This document shows, in pieces, positions 1 to 6,721 of a DNA stretch of 10,017 nucleotides. The notes under the pieces were generated by a model. That model saw only the letters and a list, made by a program, of their open reading frames with translations, was not told the DNA's origin and searched no databases. Made by a program: the position numbers and the translations under genes. The stretch comes from Rubritepida sp. (lineage in GTDB: Bacteria > Pseudomonadota > Alphaproteobacteria > Acetobacterales > Acetobacteraceae). The stretch covers positions 1 through 10,017 of the forward strand of contig JAQGHZ010000764.1 in assembly GCA_028291485.1 (NCBI GenBank). Reading direction: 5' to 3'. Numbering within the stretch: position 1 is the first letter of the stretch; each line of letters starts with the position of its first letter.

Positions 1-1
1 C

Positions 2-583
2 AACCGCGTCAGCCTCGCGTCGATGCCGGTGCTCGGCTTCCTCGATCGCGTGGTCGCCAGGAATGGCAGCCGATCACTCTCAATCCTGGACGTGGGCGCG
101 GGCGGGGGTGACATGCTGACTGCGATCGCTGCCTGGGCAAAGCGCAGGGGAGTCGCCGTGGAGCTGACCGGGCTGGACGTCAGCCCCTGGGCAGCTCGGC
201 ACGCGAAAGCACGCGGTGTCCCTGCGCAATGGATCACGGCCGATCTCTTCACCGTGGAGGGCAGCTTTGATGTCGTGCTGTGCAGCCTTTTCGCGCACCA
301 CCTCGACGACGTGTCCCTCTTTCGGTTTGTGGCCTGGCTGGAGGCGAGATCGCGGCTTGGGTGGTTGATCTCTGACCTGCACCGGCACTGGCTGCCCTGG
401 TGCTTCGTCTGGGGCGCAGTCCGCCTGCTGCGCCTGCATCCCATGGTGGTGCACGACAGCACGGTGTCAATCGCGCGCGGCTTTACCCGGGCTGATTGGC
501 GATGCCTCATCCGCAGCGCCGGCTTGGACGCGCAGGTGCGCTGGGCTTTCCCCTTCCGGTGGCAGGTGAGCGTGATGCGATGA
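2..583 (+). CDS. Class I SAM-dependent methyltransferase, 5' partial (type III PKS-associated type)
   Basis: The frame is open to the left edge, and the residues before the first ATG at 23 (NRVSLAS) read as coding, so the true start probably lies upstream of the window. The glycine-rich SAM-binding loop LDVGAGGGDML is clear, followed by an acidic strand end (LTGLDVS) and the post-motif segment FDVVLCSLFAHHLDD. The later signature LISDLHRHWLPW is, as I remember the family, characteristic of the methyltransferases encoded beside type III polyketide synthases and a flavin oxidoreductase. The likely role is cytoplasmic O- or C-methylation of a polyketide-type phenol or pyrone, as for SrsB in the srsABC cluster; the substrate is inferred from context only. 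The stop codon overlaps the next start (ATGA at 580-583), so the two genes are probably translationally coupled. The SAM-binding fold is secure and the pathway is moderately so. Confidence 0.85.
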   Translation, partial: NRVSLASMPVLGFLDRVVARNGSRSLSILDVGAGGGDMLTAIAAWAKRRGVAVELTGLDVSPWAARHAKARGVPAQWITADLFTVEGSFDVVLCSLFAHHLDDVSLFRFVAWLEARSRLGWLISDLHRHWLPWCFVWGAVRLLRLHPMVVHDSTVSIARGFTRADWRCLIRSAGLDAQVRWAFPFRWQVSVMR

Positions 584-1623
584 TCGAGACGGCGGTTATC
601 GGGGCCGGGCCTGCTGGCTGCGCTGCCGCCATCGCACTCGCTCGCGCCGGCCGGCGGGTAGCCCTCCTTGACCGACATGCCTCCGCCCGCGAGAGCGTCT
701 GCGGCGAGTTCCTGAGCCAGGATGCCGTGTCGCTGCTGGGCGAGCTGGGGCTCGATCCCATGTCGCTGGGCGCGGTGCGGCTGCTTGGGCTCCGCATGGG
801 GGCCGGCCGGCGGGAGGTCGCAGCTCCATTGCCCTTCGCAGCCTTTGGCTTGCCCAGGCAGCGGCTCGACGCCGCGCTGCGCGATCTGGCCGTCTCGTCC
901 GGTGCTGTGCTCATTGGGGGCGTGACGGTTCAGGGCGCCATTCCGTGTCCTGGCGGCTGGTCCGCCGCCGGCACCTCGCTCACCGCGCGGCATGCGGTCC
1001 TCGCGACGGGCAAGCGTGTCTTGCGCGGCCACCCGCGATCCTACCGCCGGCGATCCGTCGGGATGAAGCTGCATCTGGATGGTCTCGACCTGCCGCCCGA
1101 AATTGCGCTGCTGCGATTCCCGGGCGGCTATGCCGGTCTGCAGCCCGGCCCGGATGGGCGGGCCAACCTCTGCGTCGCCCTGAGTGGGCCCGTGCCCGCC
1201 GGCTCGGGCAACTTGCTGGCACAGGTCCGCAGTGGCTCGGCGTTGGCCGAAAGGTTGCTGGCCGGTGCGAGGCCGGCCTGGCCAAGGCCGCTCGCTGCCG
1301 CAGGCATCCCCTTCGGCTTCGTCCATCGCGGTGCGGGTGATCTGTACCGCGTCGGCGATCAGCTGTCGGTGATCCCGAGCCTGGCGGGCGATGGAATAGC
1401 AATGGCGCTCGCATCCGGGGTTGCTGCCGCAGAGGCGCTCCGTACGGGTCGGGACGCGTCGGAGTTTCATCGGGCCTGGAGAAGGCGTATTGCGCGCCAG
1501 ATGCGCCTCGCCTCAGCGGGTGCGTGGCTGTTCCGATGTCTACCGGCCGTGTTGATCGGGGCCTTGGGTAGCGCCGCTTCACCAGGAATGATGCAGGCCA
1601 CGCGGCTTCGGGATCACGGGTGA
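580..1623 (+). CDS. FAD-dependent oxidoreductase (UbiH / geranylgeranyl reductase-like)
   Basis: The protein has 347 residues. I chose the ATG at 580 because the dinucleotide-binding Rossmann motif follows at once (GAGPAG at residues 8-13), with the ribose-binding acidic residue D31 at the end of the second strand. Starting upstream at 496 would add an unrelated leader that overlaps the methyltransferase. The CGEFLS element (about 41-46) and the C-terminal FAD-contacting motif GDGIAMALASG (270-280) place it in the group of aromatic hydroxylases and prenyl reductases. There is no signal peptide. The C-terminal stretch AWLFRCLPAVLIGALG is hydrophobic and may associate with the membrane. It is coupled to the methyltransferase by a 4-base ATGA overlap, which suggests joint tailoring (hydroxylation or reduction) of a polyketide product, as for SrsC. 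The polyketide synthase itself would lie left of the window. The flavoprotein call is firm; the reaction is inferred. Confidence 0.88.
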   Translation: MIETAVIGAGPAGCAAAIALARAGRRVALLDRHASARESVCGEFLSQDAVSLLGELGLDPMSLGAVRLLGLRMGAGRREVAAPLPFAAFGLPRQRLDAALRDLAVSSGAVLIGGVTVQGAIPCPGGWSAAGTSLTARHAVLATGKRVLRGHPRSYRRRSVGMKLHLDGLDLPPEIALLRFPGGYAGLQPGPDGRANLCVALSGPVPAGSGNLLAQVRSGSALAERLLAGARPAWPRPLAAAGIPFGFVHRGAGDLYRVGDQLSVIPSLAGDGIAMALASGVAAAEALRTGRDASEFHRAWRRRIARQMRLASAGAWLFRCLPAVLIGALGSAASPGMMQATRLRDHG

Positions 1624-1650
1624 TCGGGGTGGAGCAGGCGAGCTAAAGCC

Positions 1651-2520
1651 TCAGAAATCATAGAGTCGCGACGGATTCTCCACCAGGATACGCCGCAGCG
1701 TCTCCGCATCCCCGGCCCATTCCGCCAACCGCGCCAGGGCACGGGCATCGTCCACATGCTGGAAAGGATGCACCGCCTCCGGCGTCAGGCCGGGCCGCAC
1801 GCCGGAATGCGGGAAGTCGGAGGCCCAGATCACCCGTGCCGGATTCGCCGCGATCAAGGCCCGGGCGATCGGTGCCATGTCGGCAGCATCCGGCGCGCTG
1901 GACAGGCGGTGCGAGGCGGAGAGCTTCACATGCGCCAATCCCTGCCGCAGCAGATCCACCAGCGCCGCGAAGCCCGGCTGGCCGGCGCCGCCCGCCCCAT
2001 GCGCCCGGCCGAAATGGTCCACCACCACGCCGCAGGGTAGGTTCGCAATGTCCACCGCCAGGGCCTCGATCACCGGCAGCTCTGTATAGACCTGCACATG
2101 CCAGCCGAGCGGCGCGACCCGGGCAGCGGCCTGCGTCAGCAGAGCCCGGGCCAGGCCGGGATCAGCGCGCCTGGCCGTGTGCAGGTTGACACGCACGCCG
2201 CGTACCCCGGCCGTATGCAGCCGCCGCAGGGTGGACGCCTCCGTTGCCTCGTCAATCACCGCGATACCGCGTGCGCGTAAAAGGCCGAGCTCGGCCAGCG
2301 CGCGCTCCATACCGGCATTGTCGGTGCCATAGGTGCTGGGCTGCACCAGCACGGCGCGATCCAGCCCTAGCCGGCGCAAATGCGCGAGCAGTTCCGCCGC
2401 CGTCAGCGGCCCCGGCGTGTAGCTACGCGCGGGGTCGAGGGAATGGCCTTCTTCGAAGACATGGGTGTGGCAGTCGCAGGCACCGGCCGGCAGGGATATC
2501 GTGCTCATGCCGACAGACAT
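1651..2520 (-). CDS. Amidohydrolase-2 family metal-type hydrolase (2-pyrone-4,6-dicarboxylate lactonase-like)
   Basis: The protein has 289 residues and the TIM-barrel amidohydrolase layout. The strand-1 HxH motif is ACDCHTHVF (H18, H20). Later come RGVRVNLH (about 108-114), HVQVYTEL (141-148), VVDHFGR with H169, VKLSASHR (about 198-205) and the strand-8 Asp in WASDFPHSG (D235, H238). The length and the DFPHSG ending match the PDC lactonase/LigI branch of PF04909, which hydrolyses lactones or related esters of dicarboxylic acids. The gene diverges from the LysR regulator across 99 bases, so it is the probable regulatory target. Its 3' end converges on the flavoprotein gene with 27 bases between stops. 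The start could be the ATG at 2520 or the one at 2508 (residue 5); neither has a clear ribosome binding site. The exact substrate cannot be read from the sequence. Confidence 0.87.
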   Translation of the reverse strand: MSVGMSTISLPAGACDCHTHVFEEGHSLDPARSYTPGPLTAAELLAHLRRLGLDRAVLVQPSTYGTDNAGMERALAELGLLRARGIAVIDEATEASTLRRLHTAGVRGVRVNLHTARRADPGLARALLTQAAARVAPLGWHVQVYTELPVIEALAVDIANLPCGVVVDHFGRAHGAGGAGQPGFAALVDLLRQGLAHVKLSASHRLSSAPDAADMAPIARALIAANPARVIWASDFPHSGVRPGLTPEAVHPFQHVDDARALARLAEWAGDAETLRRILVENPSRLYDF

Positions 2521-2619
2521 GCCACGGCGGACTGCGCCGTCCAGATACGGATCGCGCAGGTTTCCATCAATCGGCTTTATACCCTATCCTCCGAGGCCAA
2601 GGAGACGGCACCGAAACTC
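2521..2619. promoter_or_regulatory. Divergent promoter/operator region between amidohydrolase and lysR-type gene
   Basis: Ninety-nine bases separate two divergent genes, the standard place for LysR autoregulation and target activation. A weak plus-strand pair, TTTCCA (2561) and TATCCT (2585) with 18-base spacing, could serve lysR. A purine-rich AAGGAGA lies at 2599-2605, 14 bases before the chosen lysR ATG, which is longer than ideal. I found no convincing palindromic T-N11-A operator by eye. The functional assignment rests on gene arrangement. Confidence 0.45.
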
Positions 2620-3525
2620 ATGAATCTGCGGCAGTTCGAGGTGTTCCACGCCATCATGCGCACCGGCTCCGTCACCGCCGCGGCGCGGCTGCTGAACGTC
2701 ACCCAGCCTTCCGTCAGCACGGTCCTGAAGCATCTGGAGGCGCAGCTGCGCTTCCGTCTGTTCAACCGTATCGGCGGCCGTTTGCAGCCGACGCCGGAGG
2801 CGCAGGCGCTACTGCCGGATATCGACGCGGTATTCAGCCGGCTGGCCGCGGTGCGGCGGCTGACGCAGGACCTGGCCGGCGGCCGGCTCGGCACGTTGTC
2901 CGTCGCAGCGGCCTTCCCGATCGCCAATGGCTACCTGGCGCGAGCGGTGGCGAGCTTCCTCTCCGGCCGGCCCGGCATGCGCGTGGCGCTGCAATCCCTG
3001 ACCTCGCCGCAGGTGGTAGACCGGGTGGCAAGCCGGGAGGTGGAACTCGGTGTGGTGCATGAGCCCGTGGGCAACACGGAGGTGGACACCGAATTGCTGC
3101 TGCGCAGCTCCCTCGCCGCCGTGCTGCCCGCCGACCATCCGCTGGCGCAGCAAGAGCGGATTCCGGTGACGGCCCTGGCCGAGTATCCGGTCATCACCTA
3201 CCTGCCGCAGAACCTGTTCCGCTTCCATGTGGACAAGGCCCTGGCCGAGGCCGGCATTTCGCCACGCATTGTCGCGCAGGTTACCGTCTCCCTTACCGGC
3301 ATCCTGCTAGCGCAGCACGGCGCCGGCATCGCGCTGGTGGAACCGCTGATGCTGCGCAGCCTGGATTTTCCCAAGCTGGTGGCCCGCCCGTTGGACCCGC
3401 CTGTAGCCTTCGAGACGGTGCTGATCCGGCCGCGCGGCACGCCGGATTCCACGGTGCTGGCGCGCTTCGTCGGGCACCTGCGCGACGTGCTGCGGACAGA
3501 GGGCCTGCTGCCAGCTGGGCATTAA
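2620..3525 (+). CDS. LysR-family transcriptional regulator
   Basis: The protein has 301 residues from the ATG at 2620. I prefer this start to upstream in-frame codons because it begins with the canonical LysR opening MNLRQFEVFHAIMRTGSVT, and the upstream frame is antisense to the amidohydrolase. The winged helix-turn-helix spans about residues 3-62, with recognition segment AARLLNVTQPSVSTVLKHLE and the wing segment LFNRIGGRLQPTPE. The inducer-binding domain follows from about residue 90 to the end, containing DLAGGRLGTLSVAA and ADHPLAQQ. Length is normal. It acts in the cytoplasm as a tetrameric DNA-binding regulator. Its position beside a divergent hydrolase, with an aldolase-type enzyme and a solute receptor downstream, points to control of uptake and breakdown of a small organic acid. 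The inducer is unknown. The family call is very secure. Confidence 0.95.
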   Translation: MNLRQFEVFHAIMRTGSVTAAARLLNVTQPSVSTVLKHLEAQLRFRLFNRIGGRLQPTPEAQALLPDIDAVFSRLAAVRRLTQDLAGGRLGTLSVAAAFPIANGYLARAVASFLSGRPGMRVALQSLTSPQVVDRVASREVELGVVHEPVGNTEVDTELLLRSSLAAVLPADHPLAQQERIPVTALAEYPVITYLPQNLFRFHVDKALAEAGISPRIVAQVTVSLTGILLAQHGAGIALVEPLMLRSLDFPKLVARPLDPPVAFETVLIRPRGTPDSTVLARFVGHLRDVLRTEGLLPAGH

Positions 3526-3624
3526 CCGGATGAATACCCCGCCCAAAGCTTCGTATTGGACGCAGATCGCGTGCCGGGAGACTATCCGCGCCAACCAACC
3601 GCGCTTGGATGAGGAAACACGGGC

Positions 3625-4428
3625 ATGGACAACGCGGCCCCGCGTTATGACACGAACTGGCCCTCGGTCACTGACCAGGTGAGCGCCACCGAATGGCAGG
3701 CGCGCTGCGACCTGGCTGCCTGCTACCGGCTGATCAGCGCCTATGGCATGACGGACCTCATCTATAACCACATTACGCTGCGCATCCCCGGCACCGAGCA
3801 TCTGCTGATCAACCTCTATGGGTTGCTCTACAAGGAGATCACCGCGACCTCGCTGGTAAAGATCGATGTCGACGGCAACATCATCTGGAAGCCGGACACC
3901 GATTACGGCATCAACAAGTCCGGCTACGTGATCCATGGCGCCATCCACACGGCGCGGCCGGATGTCGCGGCGGTGATCCACACACATACCCGTGCGGGCA
4001 TGGCGGTCGCGGCGATGAAATGCGGGCTGCTGCCACTTAGCCAGACCTCGATCCGCTTCGTCGGGCACCTCGGCTACCACGATTATGAAGGCCCCGCCGT
4101 CGATATGTCGGAGCGGGAGCGCATCGTCGCCGATCTCGGCGCGCATGACGCTCTGATCTTCCGCAACCATGGACTGCTGACCTGCGGCACGACGCTGCAG
4201 CAGGCCTTCAACACCATGTACCAGCTGGAAATGTCCTGCCGCGCCCAGGTGGATGCGATGAATTCGCGCACGGAGTTGCTCGTGCCGGATGAGGCCACGC
4301 TAGCCAAGACCGCGCATCTCTATCAGCCTGGCGCCCGCCGCCCCTATGGCGTGCTGGAATGGCACGCAATGCTGCGGCAGCTCGACGCCGAGCAGAAGAA
4401 TTCCGGCTACCCGGACTACCGGACCTAG
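3625..4428 (+). CDS. Class II aldolase/adducin-domain protein
   Basis: The protein has 267 residues, and GAGG at 3611-3614 is suitably spaced before the ATG. The class II aldolase fold is shown by YNHITLRIPG (about 47-56), INLYGLLYKEITATSLVKID (62-81), the zinc ligands in VIHTHTRAG (H119 and H121) and the third ligand in RNHGLLTCG (H182). E71, in the KEITATS segment, occupies the region of the catalytic acid in fuculose-phosphate aldolase. Known family members are zinc-dependent aldolases, epimerases or decarboxylases of phosphorylated sugars and hydroxy acids. This subtype, with the LYGLLYKEITA segment, is common in proteobacterial catabolic clusters without assigned substrates. It lies 99 bases after lysR and 46 bases before the solute receptor, and is probably co-transcribed with the receptor. 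Fold and metal site are secure; the reaction is not. Confidence 0.9.
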   Translation: MDNAAPRYDTNWPSVTDQVSATEWQARCDLAACYRLISAYGMTDLIYNHITLRIPGTEHLLINLYGLLYKEITATSLVKIDVDGNIIWKPDTDYGINKSGYVIHGAIHTARPDVAAVIHTHTRAGMAVAAMKCGLLPLSQTSIRFVGHLGYHDYEGPAVDMSERERIVADLGAHDALIFRNHGLLTCGTTLQQAFNTMYQLEMSCRAQVDAMNSRTELLVPDEATLAKTAHLYQPGARRPYGVLEWHAMLRQLDAEQKNSGYPDYRT

Positions 4429-4438
4429 GCTTTAGGCA

Positions 4439-4456
4439 ATCCGCCGGAGAGCGGAT
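4439..4456 (+). other. Small intercistronic hairpin
   Basis: ATCCGC (4439-4444) and GCGGAT (4451-4456) can pair across a 6-base loop in the short gap between the aldolase-like gene and the receptor gene. There is no T-run, so it is more likely a processing or mRNA-stability element, or chance, than a terminator. Confidence 0.3.
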
Positions 4457-4474
4457 TCGAGAGAGGACACGACA

Positions 4475-5464
4475 ATGAACCCGATCATCGGGCGGCGCCT
4501 GCTGCTGGGCGCCACCGCCGCGACGCTGTCCGCCCGCGGCGCCACGGCGCAAGGAAACTGGCCGGATCGACCGATCCGCTTCGTCGTGCCTTTCGCCGCC
4601 GGCGGCAACACCGATGTGCTGGCACGACTCTACGCCGCCCATATCTCGCCGCAGCTCGGCCAGCCCATCGTGGTGGAGAATCGCAGCGGCGCATCCGGCG
4701 CCATTGGGACGGAGGCGGTGATCCGGTCCCGGCCCGATGGCTACAACTTCCTGATCGGCAGCCCCGGCTCCATCGTCAACAGCCCGCTGCTGGCGGTGAA
4801 CAGGCGCTTCGACCCGATCACCGACCTCACCTTCGTCGCCATGTTCGGCCAGGTACCGTTGGTGATCATCGTCAGGCCCTCCCTGCCGGTGCGCACGCTA
4901 CCGGAGCTGGTGGCGTTCTCCAGGACGCGGCCGAATGGCGTCACAATCGGGACGTCCGGTATCGGGGGCGCCCACCATCTGCCGCTGGAATTGTTCGTTG
5001 CGGAGAGCGGCGCCAATCTCGTGCATGTGCCGTATCGCGGCGGTGGCGCCACTCTGCCCGATTTCGCCGCCGGCAATGTCGATGGCATCCTGATCGAACT
5101 GTCGAGCGTGCTCGACCTGCATCGTGACGGGCGCGGCCGCATTCTCGGCGTCGCAGCGCCGCAGCGTTCGCCACAGATGCCGGACGTGCCGACCTTCATC
5201 GAGGCCGGGTATCGCGACTTCCTCGCCGCCTCCTTCGTCGGCCTCTTCGCCCCCGTGGGCACGCCTGAGCCGGTGATCCGCCGAATCCAGATCCTGATCG
5301 GCGAGGCGGCAAACGACCCCGGCATTCGCGAGCGCCTGCTGTCCTTCAGCGTCAACCCGCCGACGGCGGAGGAACTCACCACCGACCACCTTGCCCGCTT
5401 CTTGCACGGCGAGCTGGCGAAGGCGCGCCGCGCCATCGAGATCGCCGGACTGAAGCCAGAATAA
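4475..5464 (+). CDS. Bug/TctC-family periplasmic tripartite tricarboxylate transporter receptor
   Basis: The protein has 329 residues, with an AGAGAGGA-type ribosome binding site just before the ATG. The N-terminus is an export signal: charged MNPIIGRRL, a short hydrophobic core, and a likely cleavage site after SARGATA before QGNWPDRP. The twin arginine followed by LLLG is only weakly Tat-like. The mature part shows Bug-family hallmarks: WPDRPIRFVVPFAAGGNTDVLAR, then PIVVENRSGASGAIGTEAV, PDGYNFLIG, HVPYRGGGATLPDFAAGNVD and the late segment PTFIEAGYRDF. These receptors bind carboxylates through the backbone and water molecules and deliver them to TctAB membrane subunits. No tctA or tctB lies within the window, so this is an orphan receptor, as most Bug proteins are. 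Context suggests the ligand is the substrate of the neighbouring hydrolase and aldolase-like enzymes. Confidence 0.93.
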   Translation: MNPIIGRRLLLGATAATLSARGATAQGNWPDRPIRFVVPFAAGGNTDVLARLYAAHISPQLGQPIVVENRSGASGAIGTEAVIRSRPDGYNFLIGSPGSIVNSPLLAVNRRFDPITDLTFVAMFGQVPLVIIVRPSLPVRTLPELVAFSRTRPNGVTIGTSGIGGAHHLPLELFVAESGANLVHVPYRGGGATLPDFAAGNVDGILIELSSVLDLHRDGRGRILGVAAPQRSPQMPDVPTFIEAGYRDFLAASFVGLFAPVGTPEPVIRRIQILIGEAANDPGIRERLLSFSVNPPTAEELTTDHLARFLHGELAKARRAIEIAGLKPE

Positions 5465-5492
5465 ACCATCAGCCGTCCTCTACCGGAAGGCC

Positions 5493-5515
5493 GCGGCGCG
5501 GATGTTCCGCGCCGC
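5493..5515 (+). terminator. GC-rich hairpin after the receptor gene
   Basis: GCGGCGCGG (5493-5501) and CCGCGCCGC (5507-5515) form a perfect 9-bp stem with loop ATGTT, starting 29 bases after the receptor stop codon. No T-tract follows, as is often the case in high-GC genomes. The position suits the end of the catabolic operon. Confidence 0.5.
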
Positions 5516-5589
5516 CTCCAGCACCCGCTGGCAGCCGCGACATCGGCACGGATGGCAATCGAATCTTCACCAGCTTCGGCTGGATTGGC

Positions 5590-5938
5590 ATGAAAATCGT
5601 AGCTGCTGTCCTCCTCGCCCTGCTGTGCAATCTTTCGCCGTGCAGGCGCGGCAGCGATGCCGTGCCGTGGATGGCGACACCCTGAACTGTGGAGATTCGA
5701 GCGCCTGCGCATGATTGGGCTGGATACGCCCGAGCTGAGCGCGCGGTGCCCGCGGGAGGAGCGCCTGCGGCTCTGATCACCGGCGGTGTCAGTCTGGAAC
5801 CTCGCGGGTGGCATCGTCCATCAGCGACTGCTCGCCGTTGTGCGCGATCATCGCGGTCGGGATCCGGCTCAGGTGATGAGCCGCGAGGGGCATCGGCCCT
5901 ACAACGGGCGCGGACGGCGGGACGAGGGGTGTGGATAG
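5590..5938 (+). pseudogene. Broken secreted thermonuclease-like (SNase family) gene
   Basis: Successive pieces of one SNase-family protein appear in order but in different frames. The first is a signal peptide, MKIVAAVLLALLCNL (from 5590). Then follow FAVQARQRCRAVDGDTLNCG, which carries the calcium-binding DGDT; ERLRMIGLDTPELSARCPRE, which carries the Arg and Glu of the active-site strand; ALITGGVSLEPRGWHR; and RLLAVVRDHRGRDPAQVM to RPYNGRGRRDEGCG, ending at the TAG 5936-5938. The intact family (PF00565) is a calcium-dependent secreted or envelope nuclease of about this length. The reading frame changes at least four times, so no functional product is expected unless the assembly is poor here. 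Order and spacing are otherwise intact, so decay was by small indels rather than deletion. I trust the identification on the run of motifs, not on any single one. Confidence 0.8.
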
Positions 5939-6041
5939 CCACCACGGTCCGCATAGACGGTGGAATTTCCTGATCGCGAATTCCGCTTGGCTTCTCTACG
6001 CCCCAGAGTGACTGGTCGCCCACGCCCAGCATTTCGTGCGA

Positions 6042-6056
6042 CCCCGCTGAGCGGGG
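6042..6056 (+). terminator. Short GC hairpin
   Basis: CCCCGC (6042-6047) pairs with GCGGGG (6051-6056) across a TGA loop. It lies between the thermonuclease relic and the DUF3489-like start and lacks a T-run. A terminator role is possible but unproven. Confidence 0.3.
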
Positions 6057-6106
6057 CTCGGGCTCGTAGCACCCGGACGATCGGATGCCGAACCGGAGCC
6101 CCGACC

Positions 6107-6160
6107 ATGACGAAGCTTTCCGATACCCAGTCCATCATCCTCAGCCAGGCCAGCCAACGG
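6107..6160 (+). pseudogene. 5' fragment of a DUF3489-type gene
   Basis: From the ATG at 6107, with GGAG at 6095-6098 in front, the product begins MTKLSDTQSIILSQASQR. I recognise this as the usual opening of small alphaproteobacterial DUF3489 proteins (MTKLSDTQ, then IILS and an AxQR turn). After that the frame runs into low-complexity Arg/Ser-rich sequence that looks like an out-of-frame reading until a stop at about 6436, while sensible coding continues in the next frame. Only about 18 residues are preserved. DUF3489 proteins are small winged-helix-like proteins of unknown role, often on mobile DNA. This is probably a relic joined to foreign sequence by deletion. Confidence 0.55.
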
Positions 6161-6432
6161 AGGAGTTGGGCTGGGTCTATGAGAGCCTGCTCGAACTCCA
6201 CCCGATTGTTCAGGTCGCCACGCGGCCATGGATCTTCGCCTTCGCCGGCGACGAGGCCGCGGGTGATGAGGGCGCGTTCTGGCGCAGCCTCAAAGCTCTC
6301 AGCGGTGATAGCCAGATCATCGTATTCGACAACAAGGAGCCACCGGCCAACGTGGCGATGGACTTCAAGTATGAGTTTTTCGCCGGTCCCGATGCGGGGC
6401 CGACCGACCGCCCTGGTTTCATCCCGCAGTGA
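6154..6432 (+). pseudogene. Mosaic coding fragment: DNA methyltransferase-like piece followed by ATPase C-terminus-like piece
   Basis: The frame ending at the TGA 6430-6432 has good codon bias. Its first part, PTEELGWVYESLLELHP, resembles the LGxVYExLLE element of large Eco57I/PglX-type N6-adenine DNA methyltransferases found in type IIG, BREX and DISARM systems. Its continuation, RPWIFAFAGDEAAG, also fits that region. From about 6270 the sequence changes to FWRSLKALSGDSQIIVFDNKEPP and ends with FFAGPDAGPTDRPGFIP. That part resembles the C-terminal tail of SMC/AAA-type ATPases. The two parts do not belong together in any family I know, and the methyltransferase catalytic motifs are missing, so this is best read as fused remnants. 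A small intact 115-residue reading frame from the ATG at 6085 exists, but its first residues look non-coding. Resemblances are from memory and need a profile search. Confidence 0.45.
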
Positions 6433-6506
6433 CTGAGGACACTTCCCTTCCGCCGAAGCTCGACGAGGCGTGAAGCACTGGAACGCGCACTTCTCAGAGC
6501 CGGTCA

Positions 6507-6662
6507 TCAAACTGGAAAGCTACCATCGCCGCCCAGGGCGGCTTTTACGGCCTCAGAGATCAAGCTGGCGGGTAGGGAGGGCAGAAGGCCCCAGGCAACC
6601 TCCCTAGCCGCCGCTGACCCATTCCTGCCGCCCACGTTGGCTTTGGCGGCAGCTACCCGCAT
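6507..6662 (-). CDS. Small hypothetical ORF downstream of a LexA-like box
   Basis: A 51-residue reading frame starts at the minus-strand ATG at 6662 (MRVAAAKANVGGRNGSAAAR) and contains a plausible amphipathic segment, LPASLISEAVKAALGG. No family is recognised and no clear ribosome binding site precedes it. I list it only because the LexA-like box and promoter at 6722-6736 face it, with about 60 bases of leader. The frame also runs open upstream to 6752, but that extension overlaps the box. It could equally be chance. Confidence 0.2.
   Translation of the reverse strand: MRVAAAKANVGGRNGSAAAREVAWGLLPSLPASLISEAVKAALGGDGSFPV
6528..6546 (+). terminator. Possible intrinsic terminator
   Basis: GCCGCC (6528-6533) and GGCGGC (6537-6542) form a 6-bp stem with a CAG loop followed directly by TTTT. 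It is correctly oriented to end transcription from the mosaic fragment to its left. Confidence 0.45.
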
Positions 6663-6721
6663 CGCATGGACCGTCTCGACGCTAAGCCACCAGGGAAAGG
6701 GCGGGGCTTCTGGCACGCTGA

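Noticed and set aside
496..579. 28-residue N-terminal extension of the flavoprotein
   Set aside because: It lies inside the methyltransferase gene in another frame, and the Rossmann fold begins right after the ATG at 580.
2380..2619. 80-residue N-terminal extension of the LysR frame
   Set aside because: It overlaps the divergent hydrolase gene and the promoter gap; the LysR domain starts precisely at the ATG at 2620.
4741..5814. 357-residue minus-strand frame opposite the receptor gene
   Set aside because: It is an Arg/Ser/Pro-rich shadow of the Bug receptor and thermonuclease relic, which have clear motifs on the plus strand.
5899..6510. 203-residue minus-strand open frame
   Set aside because: It is antisense to the mosaic fragment, which has the better codon pattern and recognisable motifs; the minus-strand product shows no family features.
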